Assembly (NCBI GenBank): GCA_020002185.1
Contig: CM034538.1
Span: 3,998,773 to 4,062,772, forward strand
DNA from: Paraescarpia echinospica
Taxonomy: Eukaryota > Annelida > Polychaeta > Sabellida > Siboglinidae
Length of the DNA stretch: 64,000 nucleotides
Direction: 5' to 3'
The position numbers were made by a program, and so were the translations under genes. This document shows, piece by piece, positions 5,751-14,670 of this stretch. The notes beneath the pieces are model-generated. The model was not told the origin of the DNA and did no database searches. It was given only the letters and a program-made list of their open reading frames with translations. The first letter of the stretch is position 1; every line of letters starts with the position of its first letter.

Positions 5751-6836
5751 ATGAAACAGCACACGTGTCGTCACTGCGGTCTCGTGCTCGATACACATGC
5801 CGACATACAACGTCATATAGACCAAACACATTCATCATCAACAACAACACACGACGATCATGCCTACAGTAAATCACCGTCACGAGTGGCGCCATCTAGC
5901 GCTACACTACATCGTTGTGAGAGATGTGCACGTGAGTTCACGAGACGTGACAACCTGTTACGTCATATGAAGTCGGTATGTATGGAAGCGAACGACTCAC
6001 CCCTACGCAAACGAGCGAGACGCACAGAGCGACCACGTGTGAGTGTTGCGAAGTCGGTATGTACGGAAGCGAACGACCCACCCCTATGCAAACGTGCGAG
6101 ACGCACAGAGCGACCCCGTGTGAGTGTTGCTGTCGACTACGACGACGACGACGACCCGATACAACCACCACCCCGACTTCCCTTCGCCGATACTCTATCG
6201 AGGGAACTACAAGACGTCGTCCGAGATCACTGGTCGACCATTCGAACCCACACGGCTAGAGGACCTGTACAATCCAGGTACAATTACAGAGTGTCGACAC
6301 CGGACACGAGTGCCCTAGAACCGTCACTGAAACGCATGTTCCGCGAACAGACGCACGCGTTTAAGATTAATCTTAGTTACGGGTTTGTGTTAAGAAACAA
6401 GACCACGAACAGGTACAGGTATTATCATTCGTCCTGTAACTGTTGCGGTCGTTACCTTGACGAACCGTGTCTGATCACAAACACTGCAGACTTTGATGCG
6501 TTTCTGGAACGTATCCGAGAAACAGACGTGCTGCAGTGGGTCATCAATCAGCGTCCGGACAGTCAATGGGTATGTGAGGTGGTCACGAATGTTACCTTCT
6601 TCGTCAATCACATCGTACATCATCCGATAGGGTGTGTGGACATCACACTGCCGAGGTACATCAAACGAATCAAAGCCGTCATCGGATTGGAAAGAGACTC
6701 TGTCCACAAAAAAAGTACACCGACAATCTGTGTCTCTTCCGATGTCTGGCTCTGCATCGTGGATGCGACCGATACCACCTGGAACCCGCTGTGCGGGTAC
6801 TCTACGCAAAGTACGACCGTGACGGGGTGGCAATGA
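5751..6836 (+). CDS. polB: DNA polymerase B, N-terminal part up to a frame break (two C2H2 fingers)
   Basis: ATG at 5751, 41 nt after the TATA-like element. Residues 6-27 form a C2H2 finger (C-x2-C-x12-H-x4-H). A second, C-x2-C-x12-H-x4-C, starts CERCAREFTRRDNLLRH. A tandem duplication follows (5970-6050 and 6051-6131): the 27-residue unit KSVC-x-EAND...RTERPRVSVA occurs twice and includes a basic KRARRTERPR, probably nuclear-targeting. An acidic DDDDD run leads into the conserved Polinton PolB N-terminal region. From about 6712 this frame loses similarity: the OTU-like and polymerase motifs continue in the -1 frame, and the remaining codons to 6836 are out-of-frame read-through. The switch is at a seven-A run (6708-6714). 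Confidence 0.85.
   Translation: MKQHTCRHCGLVLDTHADIQRHIDQTHSSSTTTHDDHAYSKSPSRVAPSSATLHRCERCAREFTRRDNLLRHMKSVCMEANDSPLRKRARRTERPRVSVAKSVCTEANDPPLCKRARRTERPRVSVAVDYDDDDDPIQPPPRLPFADTLSRELQDVVRDHWSTIRTHTARGPVQSRYNYRVSTPDTSALEPSLKRMFREQTHAFKINLSYGFVLRNKTTNRYRYYHSSCNCCGRYLDEPCLITNTADFDAFLERIRETDVLQWVINQRPDSQWVCEVVTNVTFFVNHIVHHPIGCVDITLPRYIKRIKAVIGLERDSVHKKSTPTICVSSDVWLCIVDATDTTWNPLCGYSTQSTTVTGWQ
6708..6714 (+). other. A7 homopolymer at the polB frame change
   Basis: Upstream similarity is in one frame and downstream similarity in the -1 frame, and they meet at CAC-AAAAAAA-G. The cause may be a one-base loss in a homopolymer (mutation or assembly error) or programmed -1 slippage. The run is A-rich enough for slippage, but no obvious downstream pseudoknot stands out by eye. 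Confidence 0.75.
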
Positions 6837-9800
6837 AAAACTTTGACGGGGTGACGATGGACGATCTCTATCGCGTCGAGACCACCTTTGAGACCAACGT
6901 GTGCGTCTACACGCTCGTCGAACCGGAAGAGGGGGGAAAGCCGACTGCTGAACTCGTACGCCGTTCCTTGTGTCACTATCCTGAAACGATGTACATCAAT
7001 CTTCACGAGACACACTTTTCCTACATACAAGACGTGAACATGTACTGTCATTCGTATCGATGTAGGAAGTGTGGCGATGCACTATGGAGTGGCGTATTCG
7101 AACTAGAACGACACGAGCGCGGGTGTACGGGAGGTGTGCGAAAGATCTATTCCGGTGGCGTCTACCATCCGTCGCCGACAGTCTTCCAACGATTGGACGA
7201 CGAAAACATTCACGTTGCCGAATGGTTGCGTTACTATCCGTATCGTGCCACCTTCGACTTCGAGTCCTGGTTCGATACATCGCACCTTCCGTCGGACAGT
7301 GCCAAGGTCCATTGGGTGGCTCGTCACGTACCGTTGAGTGTGTCCCTGGCGAGTAACGTACCCGGATTCGAACAGGTGCAATGTCTCATCACGGATGGTG
7401 ACAGCAACAAGTTGGTATCCGACATGATGACCATCCTTCAGAACATGAGCGAAGCAGCCTACGAAGTCATCGTAGACAGGTACGAGGGCATCCTACACGA
7501 ACTCACAGAGGCTATCAGAAAGTGGAACGAACAGGAAGCGGCCGCCTTGGAGGAGGCAGGGAACAACGAGTCACAGCGACAACCGACCAATCCCTACAAA
7601 ACTCTCATGGGTCAATTGTACGGATGGCTTCATCAGTTGCCCGTCATCGGTTTCAACTCAGCCAGGTACGATCTGAACGTCGTCAAACAGTTCCTGGTAC
7701 CCTACTTCCTGTCCGAAAAGAAAGCAACAGAGGACGGAGAGGAGGATGAGAAGGAGGAGGAGGAGACGTTTCACGTGATCAAACGTGGCAACACGTTTAT
7801 GTGTCTATCGACGGACAACCTCAAATTCCTCGATATGACTCATTACATTGCCCCGGGATTCTCGTACGACAAGTACCTGAAAGCATACGGTTGTACAGTC
7901 ACGAAAGGTCACTTCCCGTACGAATACATGGACAGCTTGGAGAGACTCGACGACACCGTTCTACCACCCAAAGAGGCCTTCTTCAGTTGTCTGAAGAACG
8001 AAGGTATATCCGACGACGACTACACACGATGTCGGAAGGTGTGGCGAGACAACGACATGGAGACTTTGCGAGACTTTCTCGTCTGGTATAACAACAGAGA
8101 CGTCGTACCGTTCTTGGAGGCCATCGCCAAACAGTTCGACTTCTATCAACACCGTGGTCTCGACATGTTCAAACAAGGGATCAGTATACCTGGTTTGACC
8201 TTGTCCTACCTGTTCACCTACGTACCGGAGAGGACGTTCTTTACACTCTTCAACGAGACGAACAAGGACGTCCACCAGCTCATCAGAGAGAACATCGTCG
8301 GAGGGCCGTCACTCATCTTCACCAGACATCACGAGAAGGGGGTCACGAAGATACGTCGTAACGACTACGGTGATGCGGCTCGAACGTGTCAGTCCATTGT
8401 GGGCTACGATGCGAATGCATTGTATCTGTGGTCGATATCACAAGAGATGCCGACTGGATGGTACACGCGGCGACGGGAAGAGAAGGAGTTCCGACCCGAA
8501 GTGGCACAGCCCACAGGTCAGATGGCTGTCGAATGGCTTACGTGGGAGTCCGAAAACACGGGACTCGCCATACGTCATCAGTCCAACGGTCGAGAGAAGC
8601 GAATCGGTAAACTGTTGGTGGACGGTTGGTGCAGTGAAACGAAGACGGCCTATCAGTTTCACGGATGCTACTACCACGGGTGTCCGTGCACTGGACGCGA
8701 GTTCAACGAGGTCAGTGGGAAACCCATGACGCAACTGCTCGCCGAAACACGAAAGAACACAGCCTATCTTCGACACTTTGTGAGGGTCGTCGAATTGTGG
8801 GAATGCGAGTGGAAGGTCACGAGACGCGATCCGTGCGTACAAAAGTTTCTGGACGTTCGCCAACGTCGTCGACACGTGCGATGGAAAATGACGTCACAAC
8901 ATATCCTGACAGGTGTGTGCAACGGCAGCGTGTTCGGTATGATTCAGTGCGACATACGTGTACCGGAGAACCTGCGCGCACACTTTGCCGAGATGCAGCC
9001 CATCTTCAAGAACATTCACCTGACCCGCGATGATCTCGGACCGTTCATGCGTCGCTACGCCGAAGAACACAACATCATGGCAACTCCGCGACGCATGCTC
9101 GTCGGGAGTTATCGAGGGGATAAGATCTTGCTCGCCACACCTCTCTTGCGATGGTACCTCGCGCACGGTCTCGAGGTGACGCACGTCTACCAGGTCATCG
9201 AGTACACACCGGTCGCCTGCTTCCGACGATTCGGCGAGGCGGTGTCCACTGCACGTCGCGAAGGAGACGCCCATCCTGACAAGGCCATGATCGCAGATAC
9301 CAACAAACTTATGGGCAATTCGTCCTATGGGAAATTTATCACCAACGTCGATAAGCACCGCGAGGTCACCTACTGCACGGAGAAGAGTGCATCGACCGCA
9401 ATCAACAATCGTCTCTTCCGTCAACTCGACGTCGTCGCTGCCGATGCATACGAGATCGAAATGCACAAACGCACCGTCAAATACGCACTGCCCACACACG
9501 TGGGATTCTTCGTGTTGCAGTGGGCCAAACTGCGTATGTTGGAGTTCTACTACGACTTCATGGTCAGGTACGTGGATCGTCCGCTGTTCGAGTACTGCGA
9601 AACCGATACGGACAGCGCCTATTTGGCTCTGGCCGGTGAGTCCGTCGACGACCTCGTGACCCCGGCACTGCGCGACCACTACTATCGTCACCGCTCCGAA
9701 TGGCTACCGTCCGAATGTTGCGACGAACATCAGAACGACTACGTGCGCTGTCGGCTGGCCGGACGTCCGTGGAACGGCACCGAGACGTGTTGCAAGGAGC

Positions 9801-10132
9801 GCAAGGCGTACGACAAGAGAACACCGGGACTCTTCAAGGTCGAATGGTCCGGTGACTGTTTCCTGGGTCTGTGCAGCAAGACCTACTATTGTTCGGGTAC
9901 GATCGATAAATACAGCACCAAAGGTCTGAACAAACGACTCAACACCATCGACAAGCAGTCGTTCCTGGACGTGTTGACCAATCGTTGCAGTGGAAGTGGG
10001 AAGAACCGTGGGTTCCGGGTCAATCACTCGTCCGTGCTGACGTACATCCAGGAACGTGCGGCGTTGACCTACTTCTATGCCAAGCGCGTGGTCAACGAAG
10101 ACGGAATCACCACGGGGCCTGTGGACGTGTAA
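6713..10132 (+). CDS. polB: Protein-primed family B DNA polymerase, main part (OTU-like motif, exonuclease and polymerase domains)
   Basis: Continues the previous frame after the A7 run; the open frame extends back to 6632 only as a shadow. In order: an OTU-like cysteine-protease motif DNLCLFRCLALH (Cys codon 6731); a Cys/His cluster (CRKCGD...HERGC, about 7060-7120); exonuclease motifs FDFE (7253-7264), FNSARYDLN (from 7651) and NNRDVVPF (from about 8091); polymerase motif A GYDANALYLW (from about 8402); motif B NKLMGNSSYGKF (about 9301-9336); motif C ETDTDSAYL (Asp codons 9605 and 9611); and a K-x-Y motif (SKTY, Lys 9878). This is the Polinton replicase: it uses a terminal protein as primer at the TIR ends. 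All catalytic motifs look intact, so only the frame break argues against activity. The stop is followed by the shared 3'-UTR hairpin. Confidence 0.95.
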   Translation, partial: KYTDNLCLFRCLALHRGCDRYHLEPAVRVLYAKYDRDGVAMKNFDGVTMDDLYRVETTFETNVCVYTLVEPEEGGKPTAELVRRSLCHYPETMYINLHETHFSYIQDVNMYCHSYRCRKCGDALWSGVFELERHERGCTGGVRKIYSGGVYHPSPTVFQRLDDENIHVAEWLRYYPYRATFDFESWFDTSHLPSDSAKVHWVARHVPLSVSLASNVPGFEQVQCLITDGDSNKLVSDMMTILQNMSEAAYEVIVDRYEGILHELTEAIRKWNEQEAAALEEAGNNESQRQPTNPYKTLMGQLYGWLHQLPVIGFNSARYDLNVVKQFLVPYFLSEKKATEDGEEDEKEEEETFHVIKRGNTFMCLSTDNLKFLDMTHYIAPGFSYDKYLKAYGCTVTKGHFPYEYMDSLERLDDTVLPPKEAFFSCLKNEGISDDDYTRCRKVWRDNDMETLRDFLVWYNNRDVVPFLEAIAKQFDFYQHRGLDMFKQGISIPGLTLSYLFTYVPERTFFTLFNETNKDVHQLIRENIVGGPSLIFTRHHEKGVTKIRRNDYGDAARTCQSIVGYDANALYLWSISQEMPTGWYTRRREEKEFRPEVAQPTGQMAVEWLTWESENTGLAIRHQSNGREKRIGKLLVDGWCSETKTAYQFHGCYYHGCPCTGREFNEVSGKPMTQLLAETRKNTAYLRHFVRVVELWECEWKVTRRDPCVQKFLDVRQRRRHVRWKMTSQHILTGVCNGSVFGMIQCDIRVPENLRAHFAEMQPIFKNIHLTRDDLGPFMRRYAEEHNIMATPRRMLVGSYRGDKILLATPLLRWYLAHGLEVTHVYQVIEYTPVACFRRFGEAVSTARREGDAHPDKAMIADTNKLMGNSSYGKFITNVDKHREVTYCTEKSASTAINNRLFRQLDVVAADAYEIEMHKRTVKYALPTHVGFFVLQWAKLRMLEFYYDFMVRYVDRPLFEYCETDTDSAYLALAGESVDDLVTPALRDHYYRHRSEWLPSECCDEHQNDYVRCRLAGRPWNGTETCCKERKAYDKRTPGLFKVEWSGDCFLGLCSKTYYCSGTIDKYSTKGLNKRLNTIDKQSFLDVLTNRCSGSGKNRGFRVNHSSVLTYIQERAALTYFYAKRVVNEDGITTGPVDV

Positions 10133-10155
10133 TGCCGAACCACTGCTGACACGAT

Positions 10156-10195
10156 GAGGAAATGCGCCCCTACGTCAGTTGGGGTTATAGGCGCC
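10156..10195 (+). ncRNA. Conserved 3'-UTR hairpin, copy 2
   Basis: Begins 24 nt after the polB stop. Both arms match copy 1 at 5458 exactly (gaggaaatgcgcccctacg and tggggttataggcgcc), with a different, shorter loop. An A15 run (10232-10246) follows. No AATAAA is seen nearby, so the hairpin may take part in 3'-end formation or message control. Confidence 0.6.
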
Positions 10196-10295
10196 TCTAG
10201 CTGTCATGCGGTTAGTAGGCGGAGACACACGAAAAAAAAAAAAAAAGATAACACTATTTAGTCAGATGCCACACAATCGATAGTCATAACGTAGC

Positions 10296-10475
10296 ATGTC
10301 ACGGACGGGAACGCTTGTAGCTGTAACACTAGTGGGAATACTCGGTCTGTATCTGTACGTCTTGTACGTCTTGTTCCGCGATCCCTTCCTTCGTTGGTGT
10401 GGTGGAGGTGTCGTCGTCGCAACTAACAGCACAGTGGTCAACGCGACATTGTCGAACACCACCGGTGACTACTAG
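10296..10475 (+). CDS. Small single-pass membrane protein (59 aa)
   Basis: ATG at 10296, stop at 10473-10475, with the ATPase ATG starting at the very next base. A hydrophobic helix of about 23 residues (TLVAVTLVGILGLYLYVLYV) follows a five-residue start. Then come FRDPFLRWCGGG and a tail with three N-x-T/S sites (NST, NAT, NTT). The N-terminal helix could be a signal anchor that places the sequon-rich tail outside. Too short for most gene finders. The abutting ATPase and absence of frame overlap support a real gene. Function unknown; a virion membrane or exit protein is possible. Confidence 0.62.
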   Translation: MSRTGTLVAVTLVGILGLYLYVLYVLFRDPFLRWCGGGVVVATNSTVVNATLSNTTGDY

Positions 10476-11093
10476 ATGGACACGCGATGGAAACACCCCT
10501 TCACCTGTATCGTTGCGGGCCCGACGGGATGCGGTAAGACTACGTTCGTGATGCGTCTGCTACGTCACGCCGCAACGATGATCGATCCCCCTCCAGAGAA
10601 GATCACGTGGTGTTACGGTGTATGGCAGAGTGCCTATGTTGACAACGACCTGGTACGATTCGAAGAAGGCTTACCGAGCGGTGCGTTCGACGCATCGACA
10701 CGTAACCTCGTGGTCATCGATGATCTGATGGCAGAAACAGACGAACGGGTCACGACCTTGTTCACAAAAAAGAGTCATCACCAGAACACGTCCGTACTGT
10801 ATCTCGTGCAGAACCTGTTTCCAAATAACAAGGAGAGTCGTACGATCAGTCTGAACGCACACTACATGGTGATCTTCAAGAATCCTCGCGATGCGTCACA
10901 GATCGGACACTTGGCACGACAGATGTATCCGGGTCGCCTGAAGTTTGTACAGGAAGCGTTCCGAGACGCCACGTCACTCCCGTACGGTTATCTCCTCGTC
11001 GATCTGAAACAGGGCACGCTCGACGATATGCGTCTGCGCACGGGTGTCCTTCCGGACGACAGTGTCCAGTACGTGTACCAACCCAAGGTATAA
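10476..11093 (+). CDS. Genome-packaging ATPase (A32/FtsK-HerA type)
   Basis: 205 residues. Walker A is GPTGCGKTT (15-23, K21) and Walker B is LVVIDDLM (78-85, acidic 82-83); a polar LYLVQNLF strand (108-115) sits where the family has its sensor residue. Length and motifs match the Polinton/virophage packaging ATPase, which pumps DNA into the capsid. It begins one base after the stop of the small membrane protein and is followed after 56 nt by a basic protein gene, in the late cluster. Confidence 0.93.
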   Translation: MDTRWKHPFTCIVAGPTGCGKTTFVMRLLRHAATMIDPPPEKITWCYGVWQSAYVDNDLVRFEEGLPSGAFDASTRNLVVIDDLMAETDERVTTLFTKKSHHQNTSVLYLVQNLFPNNKESRTISLNAHYMVIFKNPRDASQIGHLARQMYPGRLKFVQEAFRDATSLPYGYLLVDLKQGTLDDMRLRTGVLPDDSVQYVYQPKV

Positions 11094-11149
11094 GACGTCT
11101 GCGTAGCACCTCGTTCCTTCAGTCGCAGCATGCTCGTGAAGACAACAGC

Positions 11150-11521
11150 ATGTCCGAACTCGTGAAGAAACATATCCTCTGCATACAGACGCTAAACAGA
11201 TACAAGAGCACGAAATTGAGACGAGCCATCATCAGAAACGCCGACGCCGATCTGTTGTGTGCACTAGCCGAGTGTGCCTACAACATATTGAAGAAGAACT
11301 TGCCCTTGACCGACGCGCAGAGACGTGCTCTGAACGTGTACAAAACAAACCTACGTGCTTTGGCACAGAGAGACGCACCTGCAGCGAGGAGACGTCGCAT
11401 CTTGCTACGGGGTAACAACCAGGGCGGAAGAGGACAGACCGGTGGTTTCCTGTCGGCACTGCTGGCACCTTTGGCAGGTGCGGTCTTGCTACCCTTGCTA
11501 AAACAGGTGCTACTCAAGTAG
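11150..11521 (+). CDS. Basic protein with hydrophobic C terminus (virion-type accessory)
   Basis: 123 residues: a helical, Lys/Arg-rich N-terminal two thirds (AQRDAPAARRRRILLRGNN), a glycine-rich hinge (GGRGQTGG) and a hydrophobic end (FLSALLAPLAGAVLLPLLKQ). This pattern (basic, then G-rich, then amphipathic helix) recurs in small Polinton and adintovirus proteins compared with the membrane-active and DNA-condensing core proteins of adenoviruses. The assignment is by architecture, not by a diagnostic motif. The next gene starts six bases after its stop. Confidence 0.72.
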   Translation: MSELVKKHILCIQTLNRYKSTKLRRAIIRNADADLLCALAECAYNILKKNLPLTDAQRRALNVYKTNLRALAQRDAPAARRRRILLRGNNQGGRGQTGGFLSALLAPLAGAVLLPLLKQVLLK

Positions 11522-11527
11522 ACAACG

Positions 11528-12295
11528 ATGGAACACGTACGGAAGATGGCCTTGGTAGATCCACGACTGTTGGACAGTCTACGCGCACCAGCACCGACGG
11601 ATACCCTAGGACGCAAAGTACAGGTACTCGACGACGAGATGAAAGTCATACTCGACAGACAAGATCTCACCGACGGTGACAAGGTCGTCATGTATAATCA
11701 AGTGTTGCAACGCTACAACGCGTTGTCCGATCGACGCACGCGCGAACCAATACGCGTGACAACGGTCAACAAGGACACGTCCCCGGTGGTCACGGCGGTG
11801 GTGGCGGGAACTAATACGGATCAGACCCCACCGGAGGTGGGGGTGGAAGCGGAAGTCATCGACAGTGTTCCCAAACGCCTCCAGACCAAAGCCAGACGAC
11901 TGATGGAACGTCTGAAACGAGACGTCGCGTGGAATGCGCGCGGAGAGCTCATGAACAAAGGCGTAGCGGTACCCGGAAGTAATGTGGTGGACCTCGTGAA
12001 CGATTTGTTGCGTCATCGCAAGACCATCGGTTCTCCAACGGGGTGGGAGGTGTTTGCGCATCAACTCGGTGACATGAATCTACCCATGGAGTTGGTGGGT
12101 AACGAGGCCAGGAGACTGGCTATTCGACAGGATCAAAGGAAGCGTACCATAGAAGCGGCGGCCACACGATCGCTCAGTAGAGCGCGTCGAACGCTGCAGT
12201 GGACACCCCTCTCGCGGAGACGATCTCGAATGAGCCCGTCCACTCTACCTACCCCACCGGCGTCGACTAGTAAGACATGGGAACGTCTCGAATAA
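11528..12295 (+). CDS. Conserved Polinton-associated protein of unknown function
   Basis: 255 residues. The start (EHVRKMALVDPRLLDSL) and the segment with DEMKVILDRQDLTDGDKVVM then YNQVLQRYN are typical of a family I recognise only as travelling with Polinton capsid genes in invertebrate genomes. The second half has a helical, basic region and a conserved W-E-V-F-x-HQL-x-D-MNLP-x-ELVGNEARR motif. The C terminus is Arg/Ser/Pro-rich and probably disordered. Lies between the basic protein and integrase in the late cluster. Possibly a structural or assembly protein (inference from context). Its stop codon overlaps an AATAAA. Confidence 0.75.
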   Translation: MEHVRKMALVDPRLLDSLRAPAPTDTLGRKVQVLDDEMKVILDRQDLTDGDKVVMYNQVLQRYNALSDRRTREPIRVTTVNKDTSPVVTAVVAGTNTDQTPPEVGVEAEVIDSVPKRLQTKARRLMERLKRDVAWNARGELMNKGVAVPGSNVVDLVNDLLRHRKTIGSPTGWEVFAHQLGDMNLPMELVGNEARRLAIRQDQRKRTIEAAATRSLSRARRTLQWTPLSRRRSRMSPSTLPTPPASTSKTWERLE

Positions 12296-12296
12296 A
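12291..12296 (+). terminator. Possible poly(A) signal overlapping a stop codon
   Basis: AATAAA overlaps the TAA stop of the upstream gene (12293-12295). It is the only such hexamer I noticed inside the late cluster, and it lies before integrase, so it may separate late transcripts. Confidence 0.35.
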
Positions 12297-12433
12297 AGAG
12301 ACGCATCATCTCGATTCACCGACATAATGTGTGATCTACGGGACAGTCTAACACGTCTGTTTACCGGTGTTGCTTACAGCGGACTCCCCATCGTGTGCGG
12401 GATTACCATCGATTATATCATACGTACGTCATC

Positions 12434-13501
12434 ATGGGGCGCCGTCGTAAACAGCTGGAGGACGTCTACTTCAACCCCACCAAGGTGGGTAGCTACGGAG
12501 GAATCGCGTCTTTGCGACGAACCGCCATACCACGCGTACCGAGAAAAATCGTCGAACAATGGCTATCGGAACAGAACGCCTATACACTACATAAACCGGT
12601 CAGAGTTCGTTTCACGCGTCGGCGCACGATCGTCGGAGGACGGAATCAACAGTGGCAGGCCGATCTCGTTGACGTGTCCAGTCTGAAAAAAGAAAACGAC
12701 GGTACAACGTTCCTGCTCACGGTGATCGACGTCTTCTCGAAAGTCGCCCGATGCGTTCCACTGAAGAACAAGTCGGCGACGTCTGTATCGAAGGCACTGA
12801 ACGGTCTCTTCACCGACATTCAACCACTGTCGTTGCAGACCGATAGAGGTCTGGAATTCTATAACCGTAGCGTTCGGGGTGTATTGGACAGATACGGTAT
12901 CCACCACTTCTCCACCTTCAACGCAGAGATCAAGGCGAGCATCGTGGAACGCTTCAATCGCACACTAATGTCACGTATGTGGCGATACCTGACACACAAA
13001 GAAGCGTGGCGGTACATCGATATCCTTCCGGATCTGGTGCGCACGTACAACGACACACCTCACCGCAGTATCGGGATGTCTCCGTCACAGGTGGATGCAA
13101 CTAATCAGGAAGAGGTGTGGCAGCGTCTGTACGGTGGTCATCACGGTAAGGGGGTGCCCAAGTACCACGTGGGGGATCGCGTACGTATAAGCAAGGCTAA
13201 GAGACGGTTCGATAAAGGTTACACGATAAATTGGACAGAGGAACTATTCACGATACGCGAAGTCCATCCGTCCGAACCACCCGTCTATCGTCTAACGGAC
13301 GATCTCGGCGAGATACTGGACGGTACCTTCTACGAACCGGAGATACAGAAGGTGACAGTTCCGGTCGATAAACTGTACCGTGTGGAATCGATAGTACAGC
13401 GCCGCAAGGTAGGCAGTCGACGGGAGGTGTTGGTGAAATGGGTCGGATATCCTTCGAAGTTCAACAGCTGGATCGATGCCAAGGGTCTCGTCGGACTATA
13501 A
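12434..13501 (+). CDS. Retroviral-type integrase with C-terminal chromodomain
   Basis: 355 residues from ATG 12434; an in-frame GTG upstream is not used. The N terminus (YFNPTKVGSYGG, then a helical EQWLSEQNAYTLHKPV) is typical of Polinton integrases, which differ from retroviral HHCC ends. The catalytic core has D77 (QWQADLVD), D137 (LQTDRGLEF) and E172 (SIVERFNRTL), spaced as a DD(35)E enzyme. A basic SH3-like region follows (PKYHVGDRVRISKAKRRFDK). Residues about 313-355 form a chromodomain (YRVESIVQRR ... VLVKWVGYPSKFNSWID). It joins element ends to target DNA, giving 6-bp duplications in the family. The chromodomain may direct insertion to methylated-histone chromatin. The first 84 codons overlap another reading frame opened at 12327. 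Confidence 0.94.
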   Translation: MGRRRKQLEDVYFNPTKVGSYGGIASLRRTAIPRVPRKIVEQWLSEQNAYTLHKPVRVRFTRRRTIVGGRNQQWQADLVDVSSLKKENDGTTFLLTVIDVFSKVARCVPLKNKSATSVSKALNGLFTDIQPLSLQTDRGLEFYNRSVRGVLDRYGIHHFSTFNAEIKASIVERFNRTLMSRMWRYLTHKEAWRYIDILPDLVRTYNDTPHRSIGMSPSQVDATNQEEVWQRLYGGHHGKGVPKYHVGDRVRISKAKRRFDKGYTINWTEELFTIREVHPSEPPVYRLTDDLGEILDGTFYEPEIQKVTVPVDKLYRVESIVQRRKVGSRREVLVKWVGYPSKFNSWIDAKGLVGL

Positions 13502-13541
13502 AGACTAATTGTGCGTCTGTTACGATGTCAGTCGTCCACGT

Positions 13542-13880
13542 ATGGCAGACGAGACAACATCACGCATCACCGTTAGTGACGAAGAAGAAGAAGAAGAAGA
13601 AGAAGAAGAAGAAGAAGAAGAAGACGACGTCGACACTCTACCGCCACCCCCACTACAGAAAGAGAGGACTCCGTGGCACATATTCGGTACAGCGTGTCCC
13701 AAAGAGGAGATCGTCTTTCTGTGTCAGGTCGTCGTCTTGTACACGGTCATCTTGGTCAGCATCTACAACCTGACGTTTGGCCACCACGATCCGACTCTGT
13801 GGACGGCCCTGTTGAGCAGTTCGTTGGGTTACCTGCTACCCAGTCCGACGTTGAAACAACAACAACATGGAACCGAGTGA
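13542..13880 (+). CDS. Small two-helix membrane protein, Polinton-conserved
   Basis: 112 residues from ATG 13542. The disordered N terminus has an uninterrupted glutamate run coded by (GAA)n (13578-13622). Then comes a motif I associate with Polinton accessory proteins (TPWHIFGTACPKEEIVFLCQ), a transmembrane helix (VVVLYTVILVSIYNLTF) and a second hydrophobic segment (LWTALLSSSLGYLLP). Its last 14 nt overlap the minor capsid gene. Probably a virion or host-membrane protein; function not established. Confidence 0.8.
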   Translation: MADETTSRITVSDEEEEEEEEEEEEEEDDVDTLPPPPLQKERTPWHIFGTACPKEEIVFLCQVVVLYTVILVSIYNLTFGHHDPTLWTALLSSSLGYLLPSPTLKQQQHGTE

Positions 13881-14670
13881 TTTCTATCTCACGTTGCCCA
13901 GCAATGCTTCCATGCACACGCACCCCACCAACACGCTGACCCACTACATCACGACACTACCGAAACGTATCCTACTACGGGGACAATGGGAATGCGGTCT
14001 GGTGGAGGTACAGTATCCACACAGTTGGTACAACATCGTAGACGATGACGCGGGGTTCGCTGTAACACTACCGATAGACGAAGAGCACCCACGGTCCCTG
14101 CACACGAAGACTGTCCGAATCGGAACCGGATACTATAAAGATCCGTGGTCACTGATCCTCTCCATTAACGCCTCTCTACGTCGTGTGGTGGGAGAGGGAC
14201 GAGTGAAACTGAGCTACAACATCATTACGCATAAGGTATCGGTGCACATGGCACCGAATACCGTCTTCCGTGCTGCTATACTGACTGCCGTTCTCGGCTT
14301 TCGTACCACTACGCTGGACTATCTCCCGAAGGATCCCGATGCACCCGATTTCATGGTATTGATCACGGAAGCCAACACCGTGATAACCATGGAACGAGGA
14401 CTCGATTCACTCTACATCTACACGGATGTCGTGGAACCACGAGTTGTTGGTGACAGTCTCGTGCCGCTGCTGCGCATCATCCCGGTGAGCGGTCGCCATG
14501 GCGACATCGTATCGAAGACCTTCGATAAGATTCACTACGTACCCGTGCTCTACAAAGAATTTGGCACGATCGAGATAGATATAAGAGACGACACCGGAAA
14601 TCGCGTGCCATTCGAGGTTGGTAAGGTGACGGTGACATTTCATTTCCAACGGCAACAGACGGCACTGTTC

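Noticed and set aside
8894..9691. 265-codon minus-strand ORF inside polB
   Set aside because: Antisense shadow of the polymerase domain. GC-rich codon use of the real gene keeps the opposite strand open; no protein family pattern.
11129..11164. Short upstream ORF before the 11150 gene
   Set aside because: Eleven codons overlapping the real start out of frame; no evidence that it is translated or regulatory.
12327..12686. 119-codon ORF starting before and overlapping integrase
   Set aside because: Only the first 107 nt are free of the integrase frame; the rest is the integrase gene read in another frame. No motif, so not listed as a gene, though a short peptide at its start cannot be excluded.
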